A DNA stretch of 64,000 bases from Primulina eburnea. Lineage: Eukaryota > Streptophyta > Magnoliopsida > Lamiales > Gesneriaceae. Position 1 is the first letter of the stretch, and every line of letters starts with the position of its first letter. The stretch spans positions 33,407,913 to 33,471,912 of the forward strand of contig NC_133106.1 in assembly GCF_022965805.1 (NCBI RefSeq). Reading direction: 5' to 3'. The position numbers and the translations under genes were made by a program. The notes beneath the pieces are model-generated. The model was not told the origin of the DNA. It was given only the letters and a program-made list of their open reading frames with translations, and searched no databases. This document shows positions 1 through 11,419 of the stretch, piece by piece.

Positions 1-153
1 AAAAATTAAAAGGTTCAATCATGATGTTGTATCACAGCAAGTAATGAGACCCAATCGTTTCTATTTTTGAATTTATTAATCCATTCCCTACCAAGTTCAA
101 TTCAAAGAAAAATAGCTGTAGATTATTTATATGACCAAAAAATAAGATGGTGA

Positions 154-155
<2 letters not shown>

Positions 156-190
<35 letters not shown>

Positions 191-202
191 AGATGGTGAC
201 AG

Positions 203-236
<34 letters not shown>
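156..236. repeat. Pair of TA dinucleotide microsatellites
   Basis: Two runs of alternating T and A, about 30 bp each, are separated by about 20 bp. The word aagatggtgac occurs before both runs, so the whole unit may have been duplicated. Expected to be length-polymorphic. Confidence 0.85.
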
Positions 237-248
<12 letters not shown>

Positions 249-1680
249 GTTTCATATATATAGGTTTCATAGAGGTTCCATCCAAGAATACGATTGGTGG
301 ATGGAAAGATGCAAATGGAGGGGAAATCAATGATATGGTTTATGACGATTAATTATTTTTTGACAAATTAAAAATATATCAAAATAATAGTTTTAAGTAT
401 CAATTAATTGCATACCGCAAACCACAATTCAATCAGATAAATCTAATTAGGTAAGCTCATTGCGACAAACTCGAACGACAAATTATTAGTGAAAGGAATA
501 AAATTTATGGTCATTTGATATCATGCCCATATACTTCAACAACTTGAAACACGATGTGTGAGTACAATATTATATTCTTACTATAATATTGATATTCCTT
601 TTCTAAATATAAGGTCAAATTTTTAGAATTATTTCGATATCTTTTATTGGTTTGGAGGAGGCCAGGTGCACTGTGAGGTTAGCGGTGGGTTTTGGTGATA
701 ATTGGTCGTGTCCACGAATAAAAGCAAATTGTAGAAAACCACAGTCGATTTTATATTGGTGTCTATCTATTTATGGTTGGTTTTTAGGTTTTATGTAAAT
801 CTGCGGGGGGACAAAAACCTTATTTTATTTCCACCTAAATTTCATGTCTTCTTTTTTTTTTTGATGATAATTTCATGTCTTCTTTTCTACAAAAGGTTTA
901 GGCGCATTTTATGACATGTTCGTCTCTTTACAGGGCTTCCATTTTTTTTTTTAAAACCATTTAAATTCAGACAAAGTACCACTATATACATATATGATTG
1001 TTCTTCTTTTGTTTCTCTTAAAACACAATTTTTTTCTTCTATTTTTTTTAATTTAATGTTAGATCAATTGATACCAACATTCTAGAAATATAAACATTTA
1101 TCTTTGAAGTCTTGAGTTCAAGTGTTGAGAGAGACGAAAAGAACCCATTTTCAAATATAAAGATATGCTATAAATAATAGCATCTCGGAAAACCCGTGAG
1201 AGAGAAAGTCCCAAAAAAAGCCCGATATCAAGATAGTTTACTATCGTTAAAATAATATTTTTTTAACGACATGAGATATCTCGATATAAAACTCCCTCTG
1301 AGCTTTCTTTCACAAAAGGACCCTCTCTGGAACCTCTCCATTATGTTCTCTCATACACCATTACTCATGACATATCTTCATCCTTGAAAAATGTTTTTTT
1401 ATTAGAACCGTTTTTATCATGCTAGGTGATGAATATATACTATATTATAAATCTTGATGGTCTTAAAATAATTAACTTTTGACGTAATGATGGTCTTAAA
1501 AATATATTTATTTCATAAAACATCAAAAAAATAAATTTAGTAAATCAGTAATTTAATGATAATCACCTCATCTCATCTAGTTTCAAAATTTTTAAAACCA
1601 CTTAAATATTTATTTATTATAAAAAATCATAAACTTTAAAATAAAAAAAATATATTTAACATAATTTTTTTTGACAAAAA

Positions 1681-1850
1681 CTTGTGTGAGACGGTCTCAC
1701 GAGTCGTATTTATAAGACGAATATCTTATTTGAGTTATCCATGAAAAAGTATTACTTTTAATGCTAAGAGTATTATTTTTTATTGTGAATATGAGTAGGG
1801 TTGACTCGTCTCACAGATTAAGATCCGTGAGACGATCTCACATGAGACCC
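1681..1850. mobile_element. MITE with gtgagacggtctcac-type inverted ends (copy 1)
   Basis: One end reads cttgtgtgagacggtctcac and the other is its imperfect inverted complement (tgagacgatctcacatgag). The interior carries the family phrases tatcttatttgagttatcc and aagagtattattttttattg. The same arrangement recurs at about 12.24, 16.40, 17.04 and 31.94 kb, with partial copies elsewhere. It has no coding capacity. I cannot assign the superfamily because no clear target-site duplication was established. Confidence 0.7.
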
Positions 1851-2179
1851 ACTTTTTTTTTTATGTTAACTATTTTCTATAAATAAAGTTTAATTTGAGT
1901 CTAATTGTGAGACTCCTGGATACATAGCACGAGTGGGAAGACAATAATGGGAGGGGTAGGGCCCAGTGGGCTCTAGGCCTGACTCTTAGGCAGCCCAACA
2001 GTCCCCTAATCGTTGACCCTACGTACACATATCCGACGGCTGAAATCTGTTCCTCAGAAATTAAAGGCTGTACGGCAATTCTGCGGTGATTTGTTGAGGA
2101 TTTGTTTATGTTTAAAGGCTTCCCAAATTGCATAAAACCCGGCCTCCCATTCGCCTCGGATCGTTTACATTATACGTAT

Positions 2180-3746
2180 ATATACGTATAAATACCTATA
2201 CACGAGATAAATATATATATATATATATGGATACCAATACATAAATTCAAGTACATATATATATGACCATAGACCTCTGCCGTTTCTTTATATCTATGTG
2301 AATATATGCCAAGACCCTCTCCAAATCGTGTAGTTGTTGGGACTCTCTTTTTTCCTGGTGGTGTGAGAAAAGGGAATAACTGTGGAAAAGGAGGAAGAAA
2401 GGTAAACGAGGGAAAATATAGAGTTTGCGGGCTCTTTGATCGCGGTGTTTGAATTTTCTCGGTTTCTTGATTGTCATCGTTCTGATTCTTGATTCATTTT
2501 ATTGGATTATCTATTTGGTTGTGCTGTGATCAGTTCTTGTTTATTTCTTGATTGATTCTTTTCAGATATTCAGTGTCTTTGGGAGTTTTGATTTAGGAAC
2601 CCATACTATTCAAAAAAGGTTTCTTGAATTTTTTCGGGTTGTATAAATTTTGAGTCCATGTTTGATTTTCTGACATGGCTTTTGTTTAAAAACCGGTTTT
2701 TTTGTGTGTGTGTGTGTATTTTGTTGATTGTTATTGAGTCAAGATTGATAGTCTTGCAATATTGATTGACGGCCTCTTTTTTTAACTGGGAATTTGACTG
2801 CTTCCCTCAGCAGTCGATATTGTCTTGCCGAGGGATTTAACTTTCAATGTTTCTTAAATTTGTTTTGCTTTTGTATGATCAACTGGATTCTGTTTTCACA
2901 TCAATTTCCTGTATTAGTTTGATTATTTTCGTGAAGAAAAACACACTTTCTGTTCTCTTTTCCAGCTTGTGCCGTTTACCTGTAAACGAAGAGAGTGCAG
3001 AGTCATCTTTGCTTGAAATTTGTGATGGCGCGATTCTGATTGTGTATTTCTTCACGAATTGAAAGAACAAAGCAATAAAATCAGATAACGTGAAAATTCT
3101 CACTTAACTAAAGAAAAGAAGAAAAAAATCATTTGTGTAGATTATGTTTGTAAATATTAATCATGTGGGATACATTCTTAATGTTTAAGGTGGGTTGTAG
3201 ATTTATTTTTTGGTTTTTGATACGACGTTGATTAGTTTTTGGCTAAGCTTCTACATGTGAATGTATTTGTTATTTTTTCCTGTTCTAATCAAGTTCTATT
3301 GATGCTGACACATGCCAATTTGTAAATATTTAAAGTCTAGCGCAGTAGTCCCAACCCGCTGAGGTTGAGTGGGAACTATTCAAGCTGGAAGATGCGATCA
3401 TGGATGATTCTTATGTTCTTGTTTAATTATGTGTTTTATAACTATTTACATAATCTGCTCATACTTCATTCTTTAATCTGCATATTCACTTTTTCCGTCT
3501 CACTTTTTAGCCTCATATTTTTTAACTGTTTTAAGCTAAGCTTGGGTAATGTTCACCATTCACAAGCCCTATAACTGCAAAATGCGTGTGAGTTTTCAGC
3601 AATTTTTCTCTCAGTTATGCCATCTTGTATCTATTCAGACAAGATGTGAGAGCCCCATTGTGTGGTTTAAAGTAGGCATGCTAATATTATTTTAAAGATG
3701 CAAGTGTTTTGCTGGGACAGGATAGAATCTCCTACAGCCAATAGCC
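2180..3746 (+). promoter_or_regulatory. Putative core promoter and intron-containing 5' leader of the RING gene
   Basis: A TATA-like stretch (tatacgtataaatacc, near 2180-2195) lies in a partly palindromic tatacgtatatatacgtata segment. The 1.5 kb between it and the start codon has no long conserved reading frame. It ends with a splice-acceptor-like sequence (gctgggacag at about 3712-3721), 25 nt before the ATG. I infer a long leader with at least one intron. The transcription start and intron donor are not fixed by the sequence. Confidence 0.35.
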
Positions 3747-6089
3747 ATGGATGCATGCTCTGGTAAAAGAAGTGCAGGTGCGCTTACAAAAACCAAAAAG
3801 GGATGTAATGTTGGCTTAAAAGATTCAGCTACTGAAAGGGATCAAAATATTCAATTTTGTTACCGAATAGGATGCAGTGGGAGAATTAATTATAGTCAGA
3901 ATGCAAAACATGGAACCTCAGATACATCCAAATGTTCTAAGCCTTCTTTACGTTCTCCGAATAGGAACAAAACATATGGAAATTCCTCTAGGGGCAATTC
4001 TGTGATAACCAGTGCAAAAGAGTTAAATTCTGATTCAATTAGAAAGGTGTCTTCCCGATTGAAATCTTATCCATCAGAAGTTGGTCTTTCTGGTGATTCA
4101 GAAGCTCTAGAGCCAACTGCCTTTACCCTGTACGAGTCTAACTGGAAAATTTACTTTGACCAAAACAGGAAGTTCTAGTGCATCATCAAGCATTAGGCCT
4201 CAAAAAATATCTCCGATCAGATCAGGTCTGCACAAGCCAAACGCTCTACCTCCCACTGTTTCAGCAGTTTCTAAAAGCCCATACCAAGGCCCATCTAAGG
4301 AAGGTTGTGGGAGCAGGTATGGTCTCAGGAGTCTGAAATGCAATTCCATACCAGATGTCGTACCATCAAGTTCATCATCATTTTCCAAGCCAGTCAGAAA
4401 GAATCTGATGAATAAGCAAACTCCGGAAAGGGAAGTCTACTTGTCTCGCAGAAAAACAACTGCTGCATCATCCGTTGATGGGAATGTGTCCCCTTCAACT
4501 TGTAGTAGCTCCGTCTGTGATTCAAGAAATAGTAATCGTGCTTCTAGTGAGGTTAACAATGGTGCCACTTCCTTCAGGACTCAGAGGATAGTGAATATGA
4601 ACAACATGACAAGGCTTTCTTCCAGACCAAATATAAGGAACAGTGCCTCTGCTAGGAAACCTGCTTCAGGTAGCCCTCAGTTTCCTCAATCTGGAACACC
4701 TATCAATATTGGTGGCTCAAGTTCCTCACAGCACTTTTCAGCAAATGGTTTTATGAGTGGTTCAAGCTCTTATAGTATTTCCAGCAGCAATGATGATTAT
4801 CAATCCACCTTACCTCTCACTTCAGGTGAATTTGGTTGTACCCATTTCATGAGTCATGATGCATTACAGCGATACAACATTGATGGAGTCGCAGAGGTAT
4901 TGTCTTATTGTGCATCAAAATTGGCTTAGCATGTCGTTTTCCTGAACTAATAATTATTTTAAACATTATAAACTCATGGTGCAGTTATTATTAGCTCTTG
5001 AGAGGATTGAACGAGACGAGGAACTGACACATGAGGTTTCTTATCTTCCTCGCTCTCCATAACATCTAATTGAAATATTTAATAATGAGCTTTTCTTCTC
5101 GTTTATAGCAAACCCTTGCCCTGGATACCAGTTTTTTCCTCGGTAGTTTGAACTTCCATGACCAACACAGAGAGATGAGACTAGATATTGATAACATGTC
5201 ATATGAGGTTGGTGTTGCCTTAAGGTTCTTCTGCCGTGACTTTTTCAAATTCCATTGTTGAATGAGATATCTCAATGATAAATGTCGTTAGTTTTGTTCC
5301 ATGGAGATCGTTACCCCAGTTGTTTTTATGATATCTGCTCTCAGTTTTAATGGAATTCGATATGCATTACATCTGACAGGAACTGTTAGCTCTGGAAGAT
5401 AGGATAGGCTCAGTGAGCACAGCAGTTCCTGAAGAGGCACTGACAAAGTGCCTCAGGAGAAGCATATATCAGGTGACCTCATCAGACATACGAGCTTTTG
5501 GATTGGATGAAGATGGAGATGATATCAAATGCAGTATTTGTCAGGTAAACAATTTTTCTTATTTATTTCACTGTGTTTATTGTACTTTCCTCATCATCAT
5601 CTCCGAGGAAACATTATAAATTAACAGAATAGACAATCCAACTTGAACAATTTTTGAACGTCTTGTTTCAAATCTAAATCTTGGACATATTAACCTGCTC
5701 CATGCTAGTTTGCAGAGATTAAGAGTATATGAAAAAAGGCGAGTTACTTGAACTTGAAATTTTATACTAGATGATTAAACCGCTTAATCTCTTGGTATGA
5801 TCATGTGTTACTCTGTGATCTCTATTTTCTTATTCAATTTATTATAAGATCTCCAGAAGAGCATGTATATACCATTAGAATTTTGAAGTTGTATAAATAG
5901 AGTGAAGATTGCACTATAACACAAAACAACCATTATCTGCAGGAAGATTTTGCTCTCGGGGATGAGATTGGCGCATTGGTGGAATGCGAACACGGGTATC
6001 ATGTTACATGCATTAACCAGTGGTTGCGGCTCAAGAATTGCTGCCCCATTTGCAAGATTGCTGCAGCCCCATCGGGACCATCTTCTTAG
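3747..6089 (+). CDS. RING-H2 E3 ubiquitin ligase (Ser-rich, C-terminal RING)
   Basis: A probable E3 ubiquitin ligase. Exons read as 3747-4092, 4169-4896, 4985-5035, 5109-5207, 5380-5544 and 5943-6089, giving about 511 residues. The first 380 residues are Ser/Thr/Asn-rich and probably disordered. Then comes a conserved segment (LLALERIERDEELTHE, then DNMSYEELLALEDRIG) resembling the region before the RING in MBR/BIG BROTHER-type ligases. A C3H2C3 RING-H2 closes the protein: Cys459, Cys462, Cys478, His480, His483, Cys486, Cys497 and Cys500, all ligands present. The first coding exon runs out of frame near 4178. A 76-nt GT-AG intron (4093-4168) restores the frame, but a one-base indel between about 4108 and 4155 fits equally well. 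Substrate is unknown. The RING is certain; the middle of the N-terminal half is not. Confidence 0.85.
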
Positions 6090-7490
6090 TGAAACTAACC
6101 CTTCTGTGTACACAATGTATTTCTTCTATTTTCTTGGATTTTAGTGAATATCTAGGCAAGCATTTGGTGAAAACTGTATTATATGGCCACCGGCTGCCTT
6201 TTATGCACAATGCAAATGGATGGATGATACAGAACCTTTCTTAGAATTCGAAGTTCTTCTGGGATTTAAATATATTATGGTCGTCAAATTTCACCCTCAT
6301 GGGTTGAGGCAAAAAAAATTCGGCATCGCAAGTTGTTATTTTCGCATCAGAGGTTTTTTTATGATAAAAAATTTACCCACAAATCTTTTCCTGTAAAATT
6401 TAGTGGCTCGTGTCTCGTTAAGACAAGCTTAGTTGATGGATAATTTGAAACTATGTATGATAGTGATTAACTTGTAAATTCGTTTTTTTTTTTATCAAAT
6501 TAAATTATGTAAGCCAGTGATAAATGTTAGATAAAAGGTTATGGTTGCTATGTTTAATGCCAAGCTGGATTTCCCAAAATATGATTGGCTATCCGATCCC
6601 CTTGGGTGGCTCAACAGGTGAGAGAACCGAAGGACTCCAGATAAAGTTCAAGGGTTGGGTCTGGTTCTTGAAATTAGGGCGTGACGGTTGGGTCCGCCCA
6701 GGTGAAGCAATAACCTGGGGGAATTTGTCCACAGTAGGCGATTACCAACGCCGCTTTGAACTCAAATTATAGTGAACTATCCTTGTCTGGAAGCAGAAAC
6801 AAGACGTTTTGCTTTTACTACAATATTGGGAGTTACTATTTTCTGTTTCTAAACTCTGTTTGGCTCTATTTGCACTTAGGATGTAGATATACTCCCGTAG
6901 CTTGCCTCTAGGGCTTCATTTGGTTGAAATATAGTTTCTGTATAGTGAAAAGCACTTTAAGTTTCCTATATTTATTTCACTAATTGACTAACAGTTCGGC
7001 ATATGTGCTGTTTTCTTTGTGGATTACATTTTTGTTCTCTTTGGTGGAGAATATGCTCAATGACTATTCCAGCAACTACCTGGAAGACTCATATCCCTGA
7101 TCAAAAGCCCTTAAATCTAGCCCTAAATGGGAGTCTAATCGGACGAGCTTGTCATACAAGGCTTGTCTGATCGGAGGATATGGTTTACCTGTTAGCGTGG
7201 TTTGGAAGCTATTGCGTTAGTCCGAAAGTTGTTGCATTAGTCCGGTGGTTTATCCAATATGTATGTACCAAAAGATTATGGTTGCGAGTTCCCATGTCAC
7301 AAAAAAAACTCTTAAATCTATGATTGATAGTGGCTAGGCACGGTGCAATACAACAATTTTGAAGAAAGTTCTGCATTTTCAATACAATAGTCATCCAATA
7401 TCCGAAACCGAACTTTCTTGATTCCATTTTAACTAATATATGATTGTATCTGTTGATAGACTACCTTTACAACGAAGTCCAACTATGGCA
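6090..7490. other. Spacer between RING gene and H+-ATPase fragment
   Basis: Contains the 3' flank of the RING gene and no recognisable gene. An 82-codon open frame at 6524-6772 starts at a plausible ATG and is GC-richer than its surroundings. I recognise no family in it, and its amino-acid run shows no motif, so I do not call it a gene. Confidence 0.5.
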
Positions 7491-7496
7491 TATATA

Positions 7497-7906
7497 GAAG
7501 AACGAGAAGCACAATGGGCCGCTGCACAAAGGACTCTTCATGGTCTTCAACCGTGGGAAATTTCATACATTTTTGCTTACAAAAGTAGGTACAGGGAGCT
7601 TTCCGAGATTGCGGAGCAAGCCAAACGACGTGCAGAAGTTGCTAGGTAGTCAATATGTTCTCGAATTTTGACCAAGTTTTATAAATATTATGGCGCATCT
7701 TACAGTTTCTTGAGCTGGTTCAGGGATGGCCTCTGTATCAGATTCCTATAATCTTTTGTCAGAGCACACATTTTGCTTTCTGATATGGATCAATGAATTC
7801 TTGGTGCAGGCAAAGGGAGGTGCATACGCTGAAAGGGCACGTTGAATCTGTGGTCAAGTTGAAAGGATTGGATATTGACACAACTCAACAGCACTATACA
7901 GTTTGA
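7497..7906 (+). pseudogene. Orphan C-terminal regulatory tail of a plasma-membrane H+-ATPase
   Basis: Two exon-like blocks, 7497-7645 and 7810-7906, separated by a normal GT-AG intron, encode about 80 residues. These match the autoinhibitory R-domain of plant P-type (P3A) proton pumps: [18 protein letters not shown], then [15 protein letters not shown], then [20 protein letters not shown] and the terminal YTV. In intact pumps the penultimate Thr, when phosphorylated, recruits 14-3-3 proteins. The roughly 850-residue catalytic and membrane parts are absent upstream, so this is a truncated copy. The retained intron points to DNA-level duplication rather than a processed retrocopy. Phrases such as [20 protein letters not shown] depart from the usual family sequence, consistent with decay. 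The tail end itself is unbroken. Confidence 0.85.
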
Positions 7907-8499
7907 TGAATGATCCGTTATATACTGAAGATGCTCTCATGTACCGAAGAACTTCAATGTAATAAATAATATCGGTACGAGTCTGAGAATTTAATTAGGT
8001 GAGGAACTACGATGCACCTGACCAGAGCAATGTGATTACAGAAGAAATAAAAATTGAATACCTTAGGCAAGAAAATGGTTTTAATAAAAGTTGTGATCTG
8101 CCCAAGATCTTAGCTAGTGAACAAAATTTTAAGAACTCAATATGAATATAAGGTGAAGATGGAAAGATCTAAAAATCTAATTTTGACAAATCCACACAAA
8201 TCCAGATCCATTCTTCTCCAAAAATGATGTTTATTGAAGTTTCTGGTTTCAAAATTTCATCAACTGAAATTTAGTTAGTTTCCAGTAAGACTTAGTTATT
8301 GATCCCCAAGAACTCATTTTTCCAAGCTGAAACACAGAAGAATCTTGAACTGGGCTGCTCGAAGATTCAATCTTTTTATGAGCTACGGTCGATGGGTTTA
8401 TATATATATTTTTTAAATTGTTGCTCCATTAAAGTTGCATTTTCCCCTCATTTAGAAAACATCACCGGTTTCGAATCCCAAGAAATTCTTGTTTATGGT
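7907..8499. other. Spacer/promoter before the RlmH-like gene
   Basis: AT-rich sequence of about 590 bp with no recognisable gene or repeat. It must include the promoter and leader of the downstream methyltransferase gene. I see no clear TATA box. The open frame that overlaps the real start from 8299 simply extends the first exon upstream. Confidence 0.5.
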
Positions 8500-10628
8500 A
8501 TGGGATTATCCCTCTTCGCCATCAGCAAAACCCATTATTCTTACCCTCCAGGTTCTTCTCTTTCTTCGAATTTATCCTTATTTTTCACATTTTGAAGCAC
8601 CTAATCCAAAACCCACGTCAAGTCTTTTTTCTATCAGGTAAACAGTGCAATTATGCTGGCCAATCAGTGGTAATTGCGCTCACTCTCCATTCTTTGTATG
8701 ATTCGTGCAATTTTTTTTTTTATCGAAGAAGGCATCATTATCTTCGCAGAGAGCGCTACCAATTCGAATCCTTACGGTGGGGAAGAAGAGGTCGCCAGGA
8801 GTTCAACTTATTGCTGACGAGTATATGGAGAAGCTCAAGAATTATTGCTCTGTCCAGGATATTAGACTCAAATCCAATCCTAAAAATGCAAAGTTTGTTG
8901 AATTTCTCCTTTTTTTCTCTTCTACAAATGTTTTCGTATTAGCTAGCTTAGGATAAGGTTTTTGCTTACTTCAGGAAGAATTGAGCATCGGCGAGAGTTT
9001 TAAAAATGAGCTTATGTTCGATTCTTTATACATATTCTGTCCTTACGAAAGGCTACGTATCTAAAATACTCTAAAAAAAAATCATATTCTGACTGTCCTT
9101 TGAATAGAGTTTTCCCGAAGCAAAATCCACAATCCTACTTGTTTCTTGAATTTTTAGCCATTTGTTTTGGTGAAAACAATGCGTTAAAATGATGGGGTTG
9201 GCCATGATTTAAAGGTAGGCTACTAACTTGCTGGACAGAAGTCGTGTTTATTGAGACATGGTCGGAATTTTAGTTACCTTTAATCTGACAAGTGCTGTAT
9301 AGTATAATAACACGTTCTACCTGAAATGGGAGGATTTGGCTTTTGTGATGAATGCTGTCAACAAACCCGTTTATGTTGCTTTTGTGGTTAACCTTTGATT
9401 TTGTCTAGTCCACTAGTGTAACTTGAACTTCTTGTTCTTTGGATCAAAATAGTACCAGATAGTAAACAGTATTTGTGGAGGTTTGAATTGTGGTGTTTGT
9501 GTGTGTATGCAGCTTGAGCAGTTTGCGACAACTACCACCCAACAAGTGTGAGAGTAGCCTTGTTGTGCATTTCACTACCATTAGGTGGTTACACTTGCAC
9601 GATTCATATAGTAAACAGGCTAGAGTATCTCTTTTTTCTCCATATAATCCTCACTCCTAGTGATGCCTGAATGATTCCTTGTTCTATCGGTTCTCTTATT
9701 TAATCTCTCAAAATGATATATAATTTTTTACAGATACTTTTGTTTGTCCTCGGTATCAGGGATGTGATGGCTCAGATTGAACATGAAGATATATCTGTGA
9801 TGAGCCTGGTCAAATCCAATGAATGGGTATAACATAACAGTCGCCTATTTTGATCATCTTGTGATTTGTTAGAGGTCCCTTTTCAAAACTTTTTGTCAAC
9901 CCTTGTCACCAAAGTTTGTTTTGAAATAGTTTTAAGAAAGCGAAGGGAACAATTAGATTTTCGCATCACGTGATCACAATTTGTCTTGAGCAATGCAACA
10001 GACTTCCTTAAGAATGGAATCCAAGGCATATATGTGTATCTTAGTCGGGCAAGCTATGCATTGAACAAGCGTGACTGATTTGAAGATTTTATCATCAATG
10101 TGAAATTTATGTTCCTAGTTTACTTTTCACTGCAGGTTGTAATGTTAGACGAGCACGGAGCCGACGTGGGATCTGAACAAATGGCTACTCTCATTGGGGA
10201 TGCTGGAAACACGGTATGAACTGCCTCAACATATCTTTCTTTTACGAGTTCATTACAAGTTAATATGTACATCAAATGCTCGTATGGGACACGAAATGCT
10301 CATATTGGGAAACTATTCTGTTCCCCTCTTGTATGGAGCAGGGAGCTTCTAGCATTGTGTTCTGCATTGGAGGACCTTATGGCCATGGAAGACAGTTAAA
10401 AGAGAGGGCCGACGTATCAATCAAGCTATCATCCCTAGTCTTGAATCATGAAGTTGCTTTAGTTGTACTCATCGAGCAACTCTACAGGTTTGTATTTATT
10501 TTTTAAATTCACATTTATTTTAGATTTAACAAAATAGTGAGATCTGGCAGATTTTCCAAATATATATTTCATCATATGAATTTTTCAGGGCTTGGACTAT
10601 TCTCAAAGGCCAGAAGTATCATCATTAG
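8500..10628 (+). CDS. RlmH-like SPOUT rRNA methyltransferase, organelle-targeted
   Basis: Seven exons: 8500-8551, 8638-8669, 8750-8892, 9760-9826, 10136-10213, 10342-10487 and 10589-10628. All phases agree, giving 185 residues. It is the plant homologue of bacterial RlmH, which methylates a pseudouridine in helix 69 of 23S rRNA. The conserved start LPIRILTVGKKRSPGV follows a 25-30 residue extension that is probably an organellar targeting peptide. The SPOUT knot and SAM site are seen in FCIGGPYGHG and in the segment ending LNHEVALVVLIEQLYRAW. The C-terminus ends KGQKYHH, matching the family end where the Tyr and His residues are conserved. ATG 8500 was chosen because it gives the short N-terminal extension expected of the plant family. 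The gene looks intact. Confidence 0.93.
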
Positions 10629-10995
10629 ACATCCCTTATTTTCTTCAATTGAGTATAGCAAATGGTTGAACTTTAATTGACAATAACTATTACAAATGAA
10701 GTGTCTGTGTGTGCACCAAATATATGTTTTTCTGTTAAATTATCCAATCCTCTGTGATCAAGAAAAAAGAGTGCCACTTTGTCTTAATGAGCTCGATATT
10801 TTGATGAAATAAACTCGATACGAAGAAAATTACAAGGATGAATATTTCAATATGCCTAGTGTTACCAAGCTTCCTCTCATATATGAATTATGCGGTGAGA
10901 AATGAAGTAAATCTAAGATAAAAAAAGGTGACAAATCCAAAAGCTAGCAATTTTGTTGGAGAAGAATAAATTTGTTGTTGCGAGTCAAATCTCAA
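10629..10995. other. Short spacer downstream of the RlmH-like gene
   Basis: AT-rich 3' flank, about 370 bp, with no feature recognised. It separates the methyltransferase gene from the converging ChaC pseudogene on the other strand. Confidence 0.5.
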
Positions 10996-10997
10996 GA

Positions 10998-11375
10998 ATC
11001 CAAGGCAATTGCAATTGGTTTGGTTCAGGCAATCCACCGATCAACTTCTCCTTCTGCAACCCAACAAGTATCTTTCTCACTTCATTTGCAAGCTCAATCA
11101 CATACTCATCTTCATGGCCTGCTCATATTCATAACCTCAAAACGTTGCAGACTTGTTTTTTAAATAGTTCGAGTTTTAATTCAAAAACATATCACCGGAG
11201 CATACTCACTGATATCGAACATGGCCTTCTCCAAAAGGAAGAGATAACCCCTATTGTTTCCACAAGGGCCAAATGCTGTTGCTATTTGAGTAGCCATGCG
11301 CTCCAAAGGGGCTGGTCCTAATTAGTACTTGTTCCTTATCTTGTCTGGAGTCGAACCTTTGGAGAAACATTCTTC
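10998..11375 (-). pseudogene. ChaC-type gamma-glutamylcyclotransferase (GGCT2) pseudogene, 3' part
   Basis: Read on the minus strand, this encodes the C-terminal third of a plant GGCT2 protein, the enzyme that degrades glutathione to 5-oxoproline and Cys-Gly. Seen in order: STPDKIRNKY, then an in-frame stop, then [19 protein letters not shown], then [18 protein letters not shown], a GT-AG intron of about 90 bp, and HEDEYVIELANEVRK, ending with a stop after about 28 further residues. The stop replaces the second Tyr of the family's KYYLG motif, a one-base change. The N-terminal half with the YGSLIW motif and catalytic Glu is not present upstream (higher coordinates). So it is both truncated and interrupted. 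Intron retention indicates it derives from a genomic copy. Confidence 0.82.
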
Positions 11376-11419
11376 CCCTTGCTTGCAATCCTGGTCGCTG
11401 TATTATATGAGGGGAACAT

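Larger units (their letters stand above)
1..2180. other. AT-rich intergenic region upstream of the RING gene
   Basis: No convincing gene is visible. It holds two TA microsatellites (about 156-185 and 207-236), each preceded by the same short phrase aagatggtgac, which suggests a local duplication. It also holds several poly-T runs and one MITE (1681-1850). The GC-richer stretch 1900-2150 is probably the proximal promoter of the downstream RING gene. The short open frames here are repeat-driven or low-complexity. Confidence 0.6.

Noticed and set aside
4130..4178. 49-nt GT-AG intron as explanation for the RING frame break
   Set aside because: It restores the frame but is shorter than plant introns normally are; the 76-nt alternative (4093-4168) or an indel is more plausible.
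6524..6772. 82-codon ORF, GC-richer than neighbours
   Set aside because: No recognisable motif or splice context. It may be a remnant, but there is no positive evidence for a gene.
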